IMG/VR virus record: IMGVR_UViG_3300045911_000135 | Span: 1-32,813 of that record | Direction: 5' to 3' (one strand) | Source of the DNA: a virus | DNA: 32,813 nt | In this document: positions 9,460 through 18,296 of the stretch, in pieces | Layout: each line of letters starts with the position of its first letter | How positions within the stretch are numbered: position 1 is the first letter of the stretch | The notes under the pieces: model-generated | What the model was told of the DNA's origin: nothing | The model's database searches: none | Seen by the model: only the letters and a program-made list of their open reading frames with translations | Made by a program: the position numbers and the translations under genes

Positions 9460-12390
9460 ATGGCGGATTTTCAATTAAATGTAAAACTGAATGGTGTAGA
9501 AACAGCAGTTTCAACTGTTGGTGAGTTAGAACAAGCTCTTAGAGCTACAAAAGCTGAACTGAAAGGAGCTGAATATGGTGGTGAGCAGTTTCAACAGTTA
9601 AGTGAACAAGCAAGGATTCTACAAAGAGAGCTTAGAGAGGTAAAAGAAGCGACTAATTTTGATAGGAATTTAGGTCAATTAGGTGAATCGGTTTCTCGAC
9701 TTGGCTCTTCTGTTTCAGCGGCATTTGCTATATCAACGTCAGCAATTTCTTTATTTGGTGATAAAAGTGAAGAGTTATCAAAAGCTCAATTAAAGGCACA
9801 ACAATCTTTAGCCATAGCTTTGGGAGCTACAACAATTGCTGCCAACGCTGCTAAACTGACGCAAGACTTAAAGAATATATCAGACGCTCTAGGTCTTAAT
9901 TTAACAAAGTCAAAGATTGCGGCGACAACACAAGAAACTGCTGCTGAGGTGGCAAATACAGCAGCTACTACAGCTAATACTGCTGCAACCAGTGCTCAAG
10001 CAGCAGCCACTGGTGCTGCAACAGTCGCTCAAGAAGGATTAAATGCGGCTATGAAAGCTAACCCTGTTGGTTTGCTTATAGCTGGTCTTACAGCTCTTGT
10101 TGGAGCACTTGTTTTATTTAGTAGTAATGAGGAAAAAACTCAAAAATCTATAATAAGTACAAATAGTGCTCTTATTGAGCAATCAAAACTACTTAACAAA
10201 CAAACAAACGATTTTATCACAGCTTATAAGGCAAAAAGAGAGTTAGATATACTTTCATTAAACTCTGATAAAGAAAGAGAAGAAGCTAGAAAGAAATTAG
10301 CAAAAGAAATATTAGATATTCAACTATCAGCTTTAAAGACTCAAGAAAAAGCACTTGCTGAAACAAATAAAAATAATTTAATTGAAATTGAAAAGTTCAA
10401 TAAGGAGTATCAACTTCTACTTAAAGAAGAACAAGTTGCTACTGATACTTATAGAGTAAAGACTGCTGAAGGATATGATACAAGGATTAAATGGTCTAAG
10501 AAGCTTATTAATGTTACAGCTGAAGAGCAAGAAGCTGTAAGGAAAAAGTTTGAACAAGAGTTAATTGAACAAACAAAGGATCTTAAAGATAAAGAACTTA
10601 TAGCTATAAAAAAGGCTCAAATAGAAACTCAGTACCAATTGTCTATTTTAGATATACAAAAAAAGGCATTAGAGGAACAAGGTAAATTTGAAGATAAAAA
10701 TATTAAGGAAAGATTTGATAACCTTGTTAACTCAGTAAAAGCTACCCGTGAAGAATTAGAGAGAATCTATACATCAATTTCTGTAATAGCTGATGAAGAA
10801 TCTTCTAAACAAAAGAAGATTGATAATGATCTGTTGGATAAGAAAAAAGATGAGTGGAAAAAGGCATATGATAAAATAAAAGAAAACCTAAAATCATTCT
10901 ATAATGACGTTCAGAGAATAGAGGATGATTATAGAAAAAAGTTATTTGATCTTCAAAACGAGAATAACCCAGAAGCTCGAGCTAAAATGGAGAGAGATAT
11001 AGAGGTTAAGAAGATTCAGGATATTCAAGCTTTAAGATTGGTTGATATAGAAAATTATAAACTCGGTGAGAAAGAGAGAGAGAAGATTAATAGGGAATCT
11101 AAAGAAGCCATTGATGCTATTGATGCTTACTATTCACAATTATCAATTAATAGAAAAATAGAAGCTGATAAAAAGAAATCAGAAAGTGATGCTAAATATG
11201 CTCAAATAAAAGCGATCCTAAATGAGGAAATTTCTTTTGGGGATCAAAACTTATTTGATACAAAGAAAGCTCTTGTTATTAAACAACAAGAATTAGAACT
11301 TGAGATATTTAAGAGTGGGTTTCAATATGTTCTTGAGGAAGAAAAAATGGTTCTTAAAGAAAGAAAACAAAATTATATTGATTATCTCATTCAAATAAAG
11401 GAAAAATCTGACGGGATAGCTAAACTTAAATTAGAAGAGGATATAAGGAATGCTAAGGCAGAAGCTATTCAAAGAGAGGAAAACTTTAAGGAAACAATTA
11501 GTAAAGAGATATCTAATGAAAAACAAAGAGCTGAATTATTAGCCGATTTTAGGAAAAATAATGAAGAGCAGTTAAACTCAGATCTTAAATTGATAAACGA
11601 TAGATATAATCTTGAGAGAGCTGAATCGGCTAAAAGAACAGAAGATGAAATATATGCCTATAGAGTACAAAAAACACAAGAATACTCTCAGGTAGCATTA
11701 GGAGCTGCTAACACATTAGTATCTCTATTATCTGAAATAAATGATGGAGCTCGTCAAGATGAGTTGCAGAAGATTAATGCTCAATATTCAGCTGAACAAG
11801 ATGCTCTAAACGATAAATTTAATGCTGGTCTTATTTCAAGAAAAGAATATGATGAAAAAAACTTTGAACTTGATAGGAATAGACGTAAGGTAGAGTATGA
11901 TTATAAGAAAAAAGCATTTGAAGAAGATAAAAAACTTAGAATAGCTCAAACCATTATTGCTGGTCTTAGCGGCGCTTTACAAGCATTTGCAGGAGCTATG
12001 CAATTAGGTCCAATCGCTGGTCCAATCGTCGGTAGTATATTAGCTAGTTTAGTCACATCAATGACAGCTGTTCAAGTAGCTAATATTAAAAAACAACAGT
12101 TTGATGACGGTAATGTTGATGTAACTCCTATAAACCCTGGATCAAATACTAATCCTTCAAGCGGAAATGGTTCAGTTAATACTGGTTCATCAGATGTTTC
12201 AACCGCATCATCAGGTGGTTTTACAGGATTTACTCCTAATTTAGTTAATAATGTAATAAGTGGATCTTCTTCTGGTAGCGGTGGTAATGGAGGAGGTAGT
12301 GGTCCTATTAAAGTTGTTGTTCTTGAATCCGATATAACAAATGCTCAAAACAATGTTAGAGTGTATGAATCGAATGCTACATTTGGATAA
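9460..12390 (+). CDS. Tape measure protein
   Basis: 976 residues, by far the most helical protein here. Residues 20-70 are amphipathic (GELEQALRATKAELKGAEYG). An Ala/Thr-rich stretch runs from about 155 to 195, and a membrane-like segment at about 202-221 (NPVGLLIAGLTALVGALVLF). Several hundred residues of Lys/Glu coiled coil follow, then a second hydrophobic block (IIAGLSGALQAFAGAMQLG ... GSILASLVTSM) and a Gly/Ser-rich tail. This architecture is typical of tape measure proteins, which set tail length and are ejected into the cell envelope. At roughly 0.15 nm per residue it would fit a tail near 145 nm, an estimate from the general rule only. No peptidase or transglycosylase domain was recognised. 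Confidence 0.92.
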   Translation: MADFQLNVKLNGVETAVSTVGELEQALRATKAELKGAEYGGEQFQQLSEQARILQRELREVKEATNFDRNLGQLGESVSRLGSSVSAAFAISTSAISLFGDKSEELSKAQLKAQQSLAIALGATTIAANAAKLTQDLKNISDALGLNLTKSKIAATTQETAAEVANTAATTANTAATSAQAAATGAATVAQEGLNAAMKANPVGLLIAGLTALVGALVLFSSNEEKTQKSIISTNSALIEQSKLLNKQTNDFITAYKAKRELDILSLNSDKEREEARKKLAKEILDIQLSALKTQEKALAETNKNNLIEIEKFNKEYQLLLKEEQVATDTYRVKTAEGYDTRIKWSKKLINVTAEEQEAVRKKFEQELIEQTKDLKDKELIAIKKAQIETQYQLSILDIQKKALEEQGKFEDKNIKERFDNLVNSVKATREELERIYTSISVIADEESSKQKKIDNDLLDKKKDEWKKAYDKIKENLKSFYNDVQRIEDDYRKKLFDLQNENNPEARAKMERDIEVKKIQDIQALRLVDIENYKLGEKEREKINRESKEAIDAIDAYYSQLSINRKIEADKKKSESDAKYAQIKAILNEEISFGDQNLFDTKKALVIKQQELELEIFKSGFQYVLEEEKMVLKERKQNYIDYLIQIKEKSDGIAKLKLEEDIRNAKAEAIQREENFKETISKEISNEKQRAELLADFRKNNEEQLNSDLKLINDRYNLERAESAKRTEDEIYAYRVQKTQEYSQVALGAANTLVSLLSEINDGARQDELQKINAQYSAEQDALNDKFNAGLISRKEYDEKNFELDRNRRKVEYDYKKKAFEEDKKLRIAQTIIAGLSGALQAFAGAMQLGPIAGPIVGSILASLVTSMTAVQVANIKKQQFDDGNVDVTPINPGSNTNPSSGNGSVNTGSSDVSTASSGGFTGFTPNLVNNVISGSSSGSGGNGGGSGPIKVVVLESDITNAQNNVRVYESNATFG

Positions 12391-12424
12391 GATAAGCAAA
12401 AATACAAAAAAATACATATAGATA
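12391..12424 (+). promoter_or_regulatory. Bipartite late-promoter-like element, copy 3
   Basis: GATAAGCA (12391-12398), 16 bp, CATATAGATA (12415-12424). The start codon of the protease gene begins at 12426, only one base after the downstream box. If the box is a -10 element the message would be leaderless or start inside the gene. Confidence 0.6.
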
Positions 12425-12425
12425 T

Positions 12426-13451
12426 ATGGATAAGACTTTACCAATATTTGATATCGTACTTAATGATAATGACCTAAGTCAAGGTGTAGCTATGATATCA
12501 TTAGTTGATGAGCCAGCAATAGGAGTTGACTGGATAAAATTATCAAAACACTTAAAATTAGAATTCTCAGCTGATAAGGATAAACAAATGTTGTATGGAC
12601 CATTTCTGATTCCTAATATGTTAATTTATAGAAGGAATGAAGAACTTGGTGAGTTTTATATTAGGTTTTCTAAAGAAGAGATTGCTAAGATAGCTTCTAA
12701 GTTCAATAGTGACTTAAATAATAACAACATTAACTTCATGCATACCGATAAAAGAGTTGAGGCTTTTGTAGCTGAAAACTGGATAATTGAAGGTGAATCG
12801 GATAAGTCAAAAAATTTTGGATTTGACCTTCCAGAGGGAACTTGGTTTGGTGGAGTAAAGATTAAAGATACTAAATTCTGGACAGAAATGGTAAAAACTG
12901 AGGAGGTTAAGGGCTTTTCAGTTGAAATATTAGCTGATTCACAACTTGCCCTAAAAAATATAAAAAATAAAATGGAAAAAGAAATTAAACTAACAGAGGG
13001 AAGTATTGATCTTGCGGATGCGGATAATAAAGAAAAACCAGCTGATGATCCTAATGAACTAACAGCTGATCCTACTGATACAACCCCATCATTAACAGCT
13101 CAAGAAGTGTCACTAATGATTGATGCGAGATTTGCTGAGTTGATGAATGAAATAACAACTCTTAAAAATGCATCATTAACAGCTCAAGAAGTGTCACTAA
13201 TGATTGATGCGAGATTTGCTGAGTTGATGAATGAAATAACATCTCTTAAAAATGATTTATCTAATAGTACTTCAAAAGAAGAGGAATACAAAAAAGAGAT
13301 TGAAACATTGAAGTCACAAGTTGTTGCTGTTGAAGAGAAATTATCAACAACGCCAGCAGCTGCTTCTATTAAGAAGCCACACCCAGTCAAATATATCTCT
13401 GATTTTGAGAAGCAAGTTGAGAGAATCAAAATGTTCAAAGAGGGTAGATAA
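12426..13451 (+). CDS. Prohead protease (XkdF / S78-like) fused to a scaffold-like coiled coil
   Basis: 341 residues. Residues 1-170 follow the XkdF-type head maturation protease pattern: MLYGPFLIPNMLIYRR (55-70), HTDKRVEAFVAENWIIEGE with His106 as the likely catalytic histidine, LPEGTWFGGVKI (135-146), and VKGFSVE with Ser165 as the likely nucleophile. From about residue 180 the chain is acidic and then coiled-coil, with an internal 28-residue duplication (222-277). It ends in a basic segment (KKPHPVKY...KQVERIKMFKEGR) of the kind that binds the capsid protein. Fusion or in-frame linkage of protease and scaffold directly before the capsid gene is a known arrangement. The protease should process the prohead and remove the scaffold; roles are inferred by family. 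Confidence 0.85.
   Translation: MDKTLPIFDIVLNDNDLSQGVAMISLVDEPAIGVDWIKLSKHLKLEFSADKDKQMLYGPFLIPNMLIYRRNEELGEFYIRFSKEEIAKIASKFNSDLNNNNINFMHTDKRVEAFVAENWIIEGESDKSKNFGFDLPEGTWFGGVKIKDTKFWTEMVKTEEVKGFSVEILADSQLALKNIKNKMEKEIKLTEGSIDLADADNKEKPADDPNELTADPTDTTPSLTAQEVSLMIDARFAELMNEITTLKNASLTAQEVSLMIDARFAELMNEITSLKNDLSNSTSKEEEYKKEIETLKSQVVAVEEKLSTTPAAASIKKPHPVKYISDFEKQVERIKMFKEGR
13089..13256 (+). repeat. 84-bp tandem duplication inside the protease-scaffold gene
   Basis: 13089-13172 and 13173-13256 are adjacent in-frame copies of 84 bp (28 codons, SLTAQEVSLMIDARFAELMN...). They differ only at the A/T in ATAACAACT versus ATAACATCT and in the last codon. Such near identity indicates a recent event that lengthens the coiled coil by four heptads. 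Confidence 0.95.
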
Positions 13452-13480
13452 GCAGAGTTGCTTATTTTCCCATATAGATT
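13447..13480 (+). promoter_or_regulatory. Bipartite late-promoter-like element, copy 4 (capsid gene)
   Basis: GATAAGCA (13447-13454, overlapping the protease stop codon), 16 bp, CATATAGATT (13471-13480), 35 bp before the capsid start, the longest leader of the set. AAGCA and TGCTT around 13450-13463 form a small dyad (AGCA-GAGT-TGCT). Confidence 0.6.
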
Positions 13481-13515
13481 AGACCGAAAGGAAAAAAAAT
13501 TAAACAAAATATAAT

Positions 13516-14418
13516 ATGGCGTTGACAGATAATACCACGTTTTATGGTAAAGATGCAGAAGGTTTTTACAGAAAAGCCTTAACATCAGGAACAGCTAAAA
13601 GTGTTCTTAGTCTTATACCAAATGTAAAGTCAAAGATTAAATTGGCTTATTCAGACTTAGGAAACATCCTACAAGCTGATAACTGCTCGTTTGACCCAGC
13701 AGGTGAAGGTTCATTGAACCAAAAAACTATGGAGGTATGTGATATCAAAATAAACCTTGAATATTGTGCTACAACTTTTGAAGCTAATTACTTATCAGCT
13801 CAATTAAGATCCGGAGCTACTGATCAAGCGGTTCCAGATTCTTATGCACAATTCGTAATGAATCAAGTGGCTGAAGTTGCAGCAGCTGACCTTGAAATTG
13901 TTTTATTCCAAGGAGATACAGGAACAACTTCTTATCCTCAAAAACTATGTGATGGATTAGTTAAGTTAATGCTAGCTGACACCGATATTATTGATGTAGC
14001 AGCTACATCTTCAACAATTAATTCTAATAATGTTATAACAGAATTAGATAGAGTTTTAACAGCTGTTCCAGCAAAAGTGAGAAACAAGCCTAATTTCAAG
14101 ATATTTGTATCTCAAGAGATCGCTTTCGCTTACAAGCAAAAACAAGCAGCAACAACTGGAGGATTATTTATGGTTGGTGATAAAGAACTTAACTATTTAG
14201 GTTTCACTTTAATACCAACAGATGGTCTTTTAGCTAAACAAATGATAGCAGCTAATATGGACAATGTCTTCTTCTTAACTGATTTAACTTCTGATTGGGA
14301 TGAAGTGTTAATGATTCCTCAAAGAAACATTTCTGGAGCAAGAACAGAAAGATTTGTAGCTAATTTAAAATTTGGTGTGAACTACTTATATGGAAATGAA
14401 ATTGTTCTATACTCATAA
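13516..14418 (+). CDS. Major capsid protein
   Basis: 300 residues. It has a short N-terminal arm, a central helix-rich part (SYAQFVMNQVAEVAAADLEIVLFQGDTGT), a segment (RNKPNFKIFVSQEIAFAYKQ) typical of HK97-fold capsid P domains in Bacteroidota phages, and a C-terminal strand (RNISGARTERFVANLKFGVNYLYGNEIVLY). It lies immediately after the protease-scaffold gene and is followed by a tube-like protein and the portal. It should form the icosahedral shell. Absence of a long N-terminal delta domain fits the separate scaffold upstream. The long leader with its own promoter-like element fits high expression. Confidence 0.88.
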   Translation: MALTDNTTFYGKDAEGFYRKALTSGTAKSVLSLIPNVKSKIKLAYSDLGNILQADNCSFDPAGEGSLNQKTMEVCDIKINLEYCATTFEANYLSAQLRSGATDQAVPDSYAQFVMNQVAEVAAADLEIVLFQGDTGTTSYPQKLCDGLVKLMLADTDIIDVAATSSTINSNNVITELDRVLTAVPAKVRNKPNFKIFVSQEIAFAYKQKQAATTGGLFMVGDKELNYLGFTLIPTDGLLAKQMIAANMDNVFFLTDLTSDWDEVLMIPQRNISGARTERFVANLKFGVNYLYGNEIVLYS

Positions 14419-14453
14419 TCCTTCGATGGACACAAAAAAATAAATTAAAAAAT

Positions 14454-14978
14454 ATGGCATGTGTAAGTTTTTCAGGAGGGATTTCAAATGACTGTTCGAA
14501 TAACATTGGTGGTTTAACCAAGTTATATTTAACAGATTTCGAGAACATTTCTTCCTATACTCAAGCTGGTGGTACAGTATCAGCTATAACACTAGTAGGA
14601 GCTACTCCTTCATATGGTTTTTATGAATTTGCTTTCAATAGAAACTCTGCTACATTTACTGAAGACCTTGTTAAGTCAGTAGAGGCAGGAAGTGCTTTAT
14701 TTGAACAAACAGTTACTGTAACAATACCAAAAAGAGATGTAGCTAAAAGAAATACTCTTTCTCTCCTAACTCAAAGAGATTTAGCAGTAATCGTTAAAGA
14801 TTCAAACGGAATATATTGGTATCCTGGAGCTCAAGAAGGTATGTATCTAGCAGAATCAACCTCAACTTCAGGAACAAATAAGGTTGATGGTTCAAATTAT
14901 GTTCTAACTCTTAAAGGTTTCGAAAAAGAGAGAGCTTATGTAGTTAACCCTTCAATAATAACCAACTTATTAGCATAA
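14454..14978 (+). CDS. Putative tail tube (or head decoration) protein
   Basis: 174 residues starting MACVSFSGGISNDCSNNIGG. A following segment (KLYLTDFENISSY) and FYEFAFNRNSATFTEDLVKS are seen in small abundant structural proteins encoded just after the capsid gene in Bacteroidota phages. The beta-rich composition, central VTVTIPKRD strand and size fit a tail tube monomer; a decoration protein is the main alternative. It has a 35-base A-rich leader of its own but no AAGCA element, so it is probably co-transcribed with the capsid gene. A strong terminator follows at 15001-15032. Confidence 0.55.
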   Translation: MACVSFSGGISNDCSNNIGGLTKLYLTDFENISSYTQAGGTVSAITLVGATPSYGFYEFAFNRNSATFTEDLVKSVEAGSALFEQTVTVTIPKRDVAKRNTLSLLTQRDLAVIVKDSNGIYWYPGAQEGMYLAESTSTSGTNKVDGSNYVLTLKGFEKERAYVVNPSIITNLLA

Positions 14979-15000
14979 TCACTAATAATGAAAAAACAAA

Positions 15001-15032
15001 AAAACCCTGGCGACCTGTCAGGGTTTTTTTTT
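15001..15032 (+). terminator. Rho-independent terminator
   Basis: AAAACCCTG (15001-15009) pairs with CAGGGTTTT (15019-15027) around a 9-base loop and runs into a T tract. It closes the capsid and tube-like gene unit. The next promoter-like element starts 7 bases downstream at 15039, so this is a clean transcription-unit boundary. Confidence 0.9.
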
Positions 15033-15038
15033 CTTTTA

Positions 15039-15072
15039 GATAAGCAACTCTTTTCTTGAATACATATAGATA
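15039..15072 (+). promoter_or_regulatory. Bipartite late-promoter-like element, copy 5
   Basis: GATAAGCA (15039-15046), 16 bp, CATATAGATA (15063-15072), 15 bp before the start at 15088. It directly follows a terminator, which makes a promoter role likely: the genes after 15088 need a new start of transcription. Confidence 0.65.
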
Positions 15073-15087
15073 AAGTATCTTAGTTCA

Positions 15088-15450
15088 ATGATTAACTTAT
15101 CAACAGGATCAAATACAATATGGTTAAGCTTGAGAGAAAGCATTCCTTATGGAGCCACATCGACAGATTATAAATTTACATTTACACACGACTTATCTAA
15201 GGTTAAAAAGGTTTGTTACCCAACAGATCTACAACCAGATAATAAGTGGTCTGTGTTTAATATAACAGTTGGTCCTACAGAATCTTTTACCTCATCTGTA
15301 ACACTTGATATGAGACCTGGTATGTGGAGTTATAAAGTTGAGTTAGGAACAACTACACTTGAAATGGGTAAAGTGCTAGTAGATGAGACCTGGGATTGGA
15401 CAACCTTGGATCGCCCAATAAAAACAACCACCGTCCTTAAAAGAGATTAA
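15088..15450 (+). CDS. Small beta-rich virion-associated protein, function unknown
   Basis: 120 residues with alternating hydrophobic strands (NTIWLSLRE, YKFTFTHDL, SVTLDMRPGMWSYKVELG) consistent with a single Ig-like or beta-sandwich domain. There is no signal peptide or membrane segment. It is first in the portal unit, two bases upstream of the portal gene and right after a terminator and promoter-like element. A head fibre, decoration or neck component would fit. Not recognised by family. Confidence 0.6.
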   Translation: MINLSTGSNTIWLSLRESIPYGATSTDYKFTFTHDLSKVKKVCYPTDLQPDNKWSVFNITVGPTESFTSSVTLDMRPGMWSYKVELGTTTLEMGKVLVDETWDWTTLDRPIKTTTVLKRD

Positions 15451-15452
15451 TT

Positions 15453-16628
15453 ATGGGTTTATTTGATTTTAAATTTAGTAAAACAAAAAAGATACCTGAA
15501 ACTCCAAAAAGAGAACCTGATGATTTATTCAATTCGGTTATGGAGTCAATAAATATGAGAGGTATAGACTTACCGATGCCAAAGGAGCAAAGGGGTCAGG
15601 ATTGGGTTTTATTTGGACCAAACAATAAATTTCCAATAGAATTACTAGAATATAAAAACAATTCGGCAATTCATGACAGGATTATTGAAGCTAAGACAAA
15701 TCTTATAGCTGGTAATGGATTAATATATCAAGAAATAAGAGAAATGAGTGATCAATGGTTGTTAGAGAACTTTAAGTTGATCCCTTTTTGGAGAAAATTA
15801 GATAAAGTATTCTGGATGACCACAAGAGATTTCTTAACCTTTGGATACGCTAGTTTTGAAGTGATTTATTCAATGGATCAAACTCGTATTGTCGATGTTA
15901 ATTGGATAGATGCTTCACGTATAGCTTGTGGTAAGAGGGATGATAATGGTGATATAAATTATTATTACTATTCAGAAAACTGGGCCGATACCAGAAATAA
16001 TCCACCTAGAAAAATAGATAAATTCAATCCAAATGGAGAAGGAATTAGACAATTAGTATTTATTAAGAATAACGATAATAATATGGACTATTATGCTCTT
16101 CCTAATTACTTTTCAGCAGTTAAATGGATTAAGGCTGATGGTCTAATGGCTGATTATAACCTATCAGCTATATCAAATGGGTTCTCTCCTTCAATCGTAT
16201 TTAAGTTCTATAAAAAACCATCACCAGAAGAAAGAAGAATGAATGCCGAAGCTATTAAATCTCAACACGGAGGAACAAGAAACGCTGGTAAAGCTTTGAT
16301 ATTTTATAGTGATGGAAAAGAACTAGCTCCAGATGTAACTACATTAGATGCTACAAATATAGATGCTCGATTATTACAGGTATCCGAACAAATAACTCAG
16401 CAAATCATATCAGCTCACGGAGCTCACCCAGCACTTTGTGGTATTCAAGTAAGCGGTAAGTTAGGATACTCTAATGAATTACTACAATCATTTGAGATTA
16501 TGAATACAATAGTTATTAAACCAGAAAGAAAGATGATTTTAGACGCGTTTAAAGAGGTCTTGATATATAATGGTGTATCAAGAGTTAAGGTTGAAGAAAT
16601 CACACCAATAAAAATAATTAACGAATAA
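15453..16628 (+). CDS. Portal protein
   Basis: 391 residues. Features fitting phage portals: the N-terminal FGPNNKFPIELLEY, IHDRIIEAKTNLIAGNGL, a Trp-rich wing (FLTFGYASFEVIY), VDVNWIDASRIACG, and the helix/channel part containing ISAHGAHPALCGIQVSG followed by SNELLQSFEIMNTIVIKPER. It should form the 12-subunit ring for DNA entry and exit and the docking point for the terminase. It lies 2 bp after a small gene and one base before a connector gene, in a tightly packed unit. Slightly short but within the portal range. Confidence 0.85.
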   Translation: MGLFDFKFSKTKKIPETPKREPDDLFNSVMESINMRGIDLPMPKEQRGQDWVLFGPNNKFPIELLEYKNNSAIHDRIIEAKTNLIAGNGLIYQEIREMSDQWLLENFKLIPFWRKLDKVFWMTTRDFLTFGYASFEVIYSMDQTRIVDVNWIDASRIACGKRDDNGDINYYYYSENWADTRNNPPRKIDKFNPNGEGIRQLVFIKNNDNNMDYYALPNYFSAVKWIKADGLMADYNLSAISNGFSPSIVFKFYKKPSPEERRMNAEAIKSQHGGTRNAGKALIFYSDGKELAPDVTTLDATNIDARLLQVSEQITQQIISAHGAHPALCGIQVSGKLGYSNELLQSFEIMNTIVIKPERKMILDAFKEVLIYNGVSRVKVEEITPIKIINE

Positions 16629-16629
16629 T

Positions 16630-17196
16630 ATGGGAACTTATTCAGCACTATTTATAGACGATGAATATATAAAAAAATATTCACCATTAGGAAGGTCAAT
16701 AGATCCAGATGAAGTGTATCCATTTGTGAGTGAGGCTCAATCAATGTATATACAAGACTTATTAGGAACACCATTATATGATAGTTTGGTTCAAAAGGTT
16801 GCTAATAACACGACTTTATCATCTATTGAGTGGGAATTAGTAGAAACATTTTCTAAATCTTTAGCTTATTGGGCTATATATTTAGCTTTACCTCATATAT
16901 CAATGAAGATAAGGAATGGTGGGGTTTTAAAGGTGACACCGGAGAATACACAAGCTACTGATTTATCAGAGCTTAGATATATTAGAGAAGAGATAAAGAA
17001 CCTGGCTGAGTTTTGGGCTCAACGAACAGTTAATTTCCTATGTCAGAATAGTTCAAGTTTTCCACTTTACAATGCAACATCTAAAGATATGTATCCTTCA
17101 AGTGGTCAATATGATTCAGATATATACTTGGATGACTACGGAGATTATACTGAAAGAGAAAGAGAGTTTCTTAGAAAATATCTATACAAAAATTAA
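16630..17196 (+). CDS. Head-tail connector / adaptor protein
   Basis: 188 residues, mostly helical: SPLGRSIDPDEVYPFVSEAQ, then YIQDLLGTPLYDSLVQKV, followed by SKSLAYWAIYLALPHISMKIRNGG. It resembles the adaptor proteins that follow the portal gene in Bacteroidota phages and are analogous to gp6/gp15-type connectors ('e...yi...LG..ly..l'). The Tyr/Asp-rich C-terminus is less conserved. Position immediately after the portal supports the assignment. Confidence 0.7.
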   Translation: MGTYSALFIDDEYIKKYSPLGRSIDPDEVYPFVSEAQSMYIQDLLGTPLYDSLVQKVANNTTLSSIEWELVETFSKSLAYWAIYLALPHISMKIRNGGVLKVTPENTQATDLSELRYIREEIKNLAEFWAQRTVNFLCQNSSSFPLYNATSKDMYPSSGQYDSDIYLDDYGDYTEREREFLRKYLYKN

Positions 17197-17206
17197 TTAA
17201 TTTATT

Positions 17207-17410
17207 ATGGCAAAGAAAAAACAAGAATTAGATCTTATCGAGTCTACACAAACACTTGTAAAACCAGAAGATTTAACCATTAAATATCTAAAAGATGGTA
17301 GAAGATTTGTTTATTTAGGTGAAGAAGAGATATTAATGGGATATGAGAATGATGATCAAGTGCTTATTAACGAAGCTCTACAAAAAATAAACGGACCACA
17401 ATGGAAGTAA
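17207..17410 (+). CDS. Small charged protein, function unknown
   Basis: 67 residues, beginning Lys-rich (AKKKQELDLIES) and containing LKDGRRFVYLGEEEILMGYE. No domain recognised. It is in the portal unit with a 10-base gap upstream and its stop overlaps the next start, so it is probably a real co-translated gene, perhaps a neck or assembly factor. Confidence 0.55.
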   Translation: MAKKKQELDLIESTQTLVKPEDLTIKYLKDGRRFVYLGEEEILMGYENDDQVLINEALQKINGPQWK

Positions 17411-17652
17411 TGTCTGTAGTAGCTACAATTGGCGGGATATTACTAAGTGTAATTGGGTGGTTCTTAAAAAGAACTATGGAAGAATTAAAAGAAGTAAAAT
17501 CTTTATCACTTGAAACATCGACTAAATTAAAGGTACTCGAAAAACAATATACATTAGAGCTAGAATACCTTACTGATAAATTCGATGATCTGAATGATAC
17601 TATTAAGGATCTTATCAAAGAGATTAAAAACCTTAATGATAGGATAAAGTAA
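17401..17652 (+). CDS. Membrane-anchored coiled-coil protein (candidate holin or inner-membrane spanin)
   Basis: 83 residues: one N-terminal membrane segment (VVATIGGILLSVIGWFL) followed by an uninterrupted heptad-rich coiled coil to the C-terminus. This is the layout of small lysis proteins such as XhlA-like holin accessories (usually in reverse order) or Rz-type i-spanins. Starts at 17401 and 17410 are both possible; 17410 would form a TAATG stop-start overlap with the previous gene. It lies between the connector and the spike-like genes. No endolysin or outer-membrane spanin partner was recognised nearby, so the lysis role is only a suggestion. Confidence 0.55.
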   Translation: MEVMSVVATIGGILLSVIGWFLKRTMEELKEVKSLSLETSTKLKVLEKQYTLELEYLTDKFDDLNDTIKDLIKEIKNLNDRIK

Positions 17653-17666
17653 TTAATATATAGAGT

Positions 17667-18239
17667 ATGTCTATAAAAAAGAGTGTAATGATCAAGAATA
17701 AGCTCTATGATAGTGTAAGACTAACTATTGTAGGTAATCAGTCAGGTAATCAACACTATCATTATTCAGAAGCTTATGGTGTTAGGAATTTTATTAATGC
17801 AGCATCATCTACACAATCCTTTATGGATTCTGTATCATTTCAAGCTTATTTATCATTTACTTCAAGTGGAACCCAGTCCTGGAACTTTAATCTTATTCCA
17901 ATGGACTACGGACATACAGCTATTATAAATACACAGGTTCTTGGTCTAAAAAGTGATGGTACGAAGGGTTTTGTAATGAACTCATTTGGTGGGTGGAGGC
18001 ATTCAGGTTCATCTTTAGTGAGGATAGGTGGGTCAATTACATATGATTATAAAACAGATTTTACTGGAGCAACAGCTTACTTTACAGCTTCAGGAACATC
18101 ATCGGTTAATTTAATTATTGTTGGTTCATCTGGTGATGTTATTGATTGGGATGTTCATATTAACTATACAAAAGGTTTTCATACACTAACAATACAACCA
18201 GGTGGTAGTCTGCCTATATGGTATCCACCACAAAGTTAA
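17667..18239 (+). CDS. Spike-like / head-fibre-like beta protein
   Basis: 190 residues. After a basic N-terminus (SIKKSVMIKNKLYDSVRLTI) the chain is Ser/Thr/Gly-rich with regular strands, including FQAYLSFTSSGTQSWNFNL and ATAYFTASGTSSVNLIIVG, and no membrane segment. Length and composition match the two paralogues that follow, but sequence similarity is weak, so a shared jelly-roll-like fold is inference. Likely a virion surface protein, for example a receptor-binding tip or head fibre. Confidence 0.5.
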   Translation: MSIKKSVMIKNKLYDSVRLTIVGNQSGNQHYHYSEAYGVRNFINAASSTQSFMDSVSFQAYLSFTSSGTQSWNFNLIPMDYGHTAIINTQVLGLKSDGTKGFVMNSFGGWRHSGSSLVRIGGSITYDYKTDFTGATAYFTASGTSSVNLIIVGSSGDVIDWDVHINYTKGFHTLTIQPGGSLPIWYPPQS

Positions 18240-18261
18240 AAACCTAACAACAGCTCAAATA

Positions 18262-18295
18262 TAAAAGCAAGATATATAAATATAACATAATTAAA
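18262..18295 (+). promoter_or_regulatory. Bipartite late-promoter-like element, copy 6
   Basis: TAAAAGCA (18262-18269), 16 bp, CATAATTAAA (18286-18295), one base before the ATG at 18297. The downstream box is the least conserved of the set, but spacing is exact. Confidence 0.5.
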
Positions 18296-18296
18296 G

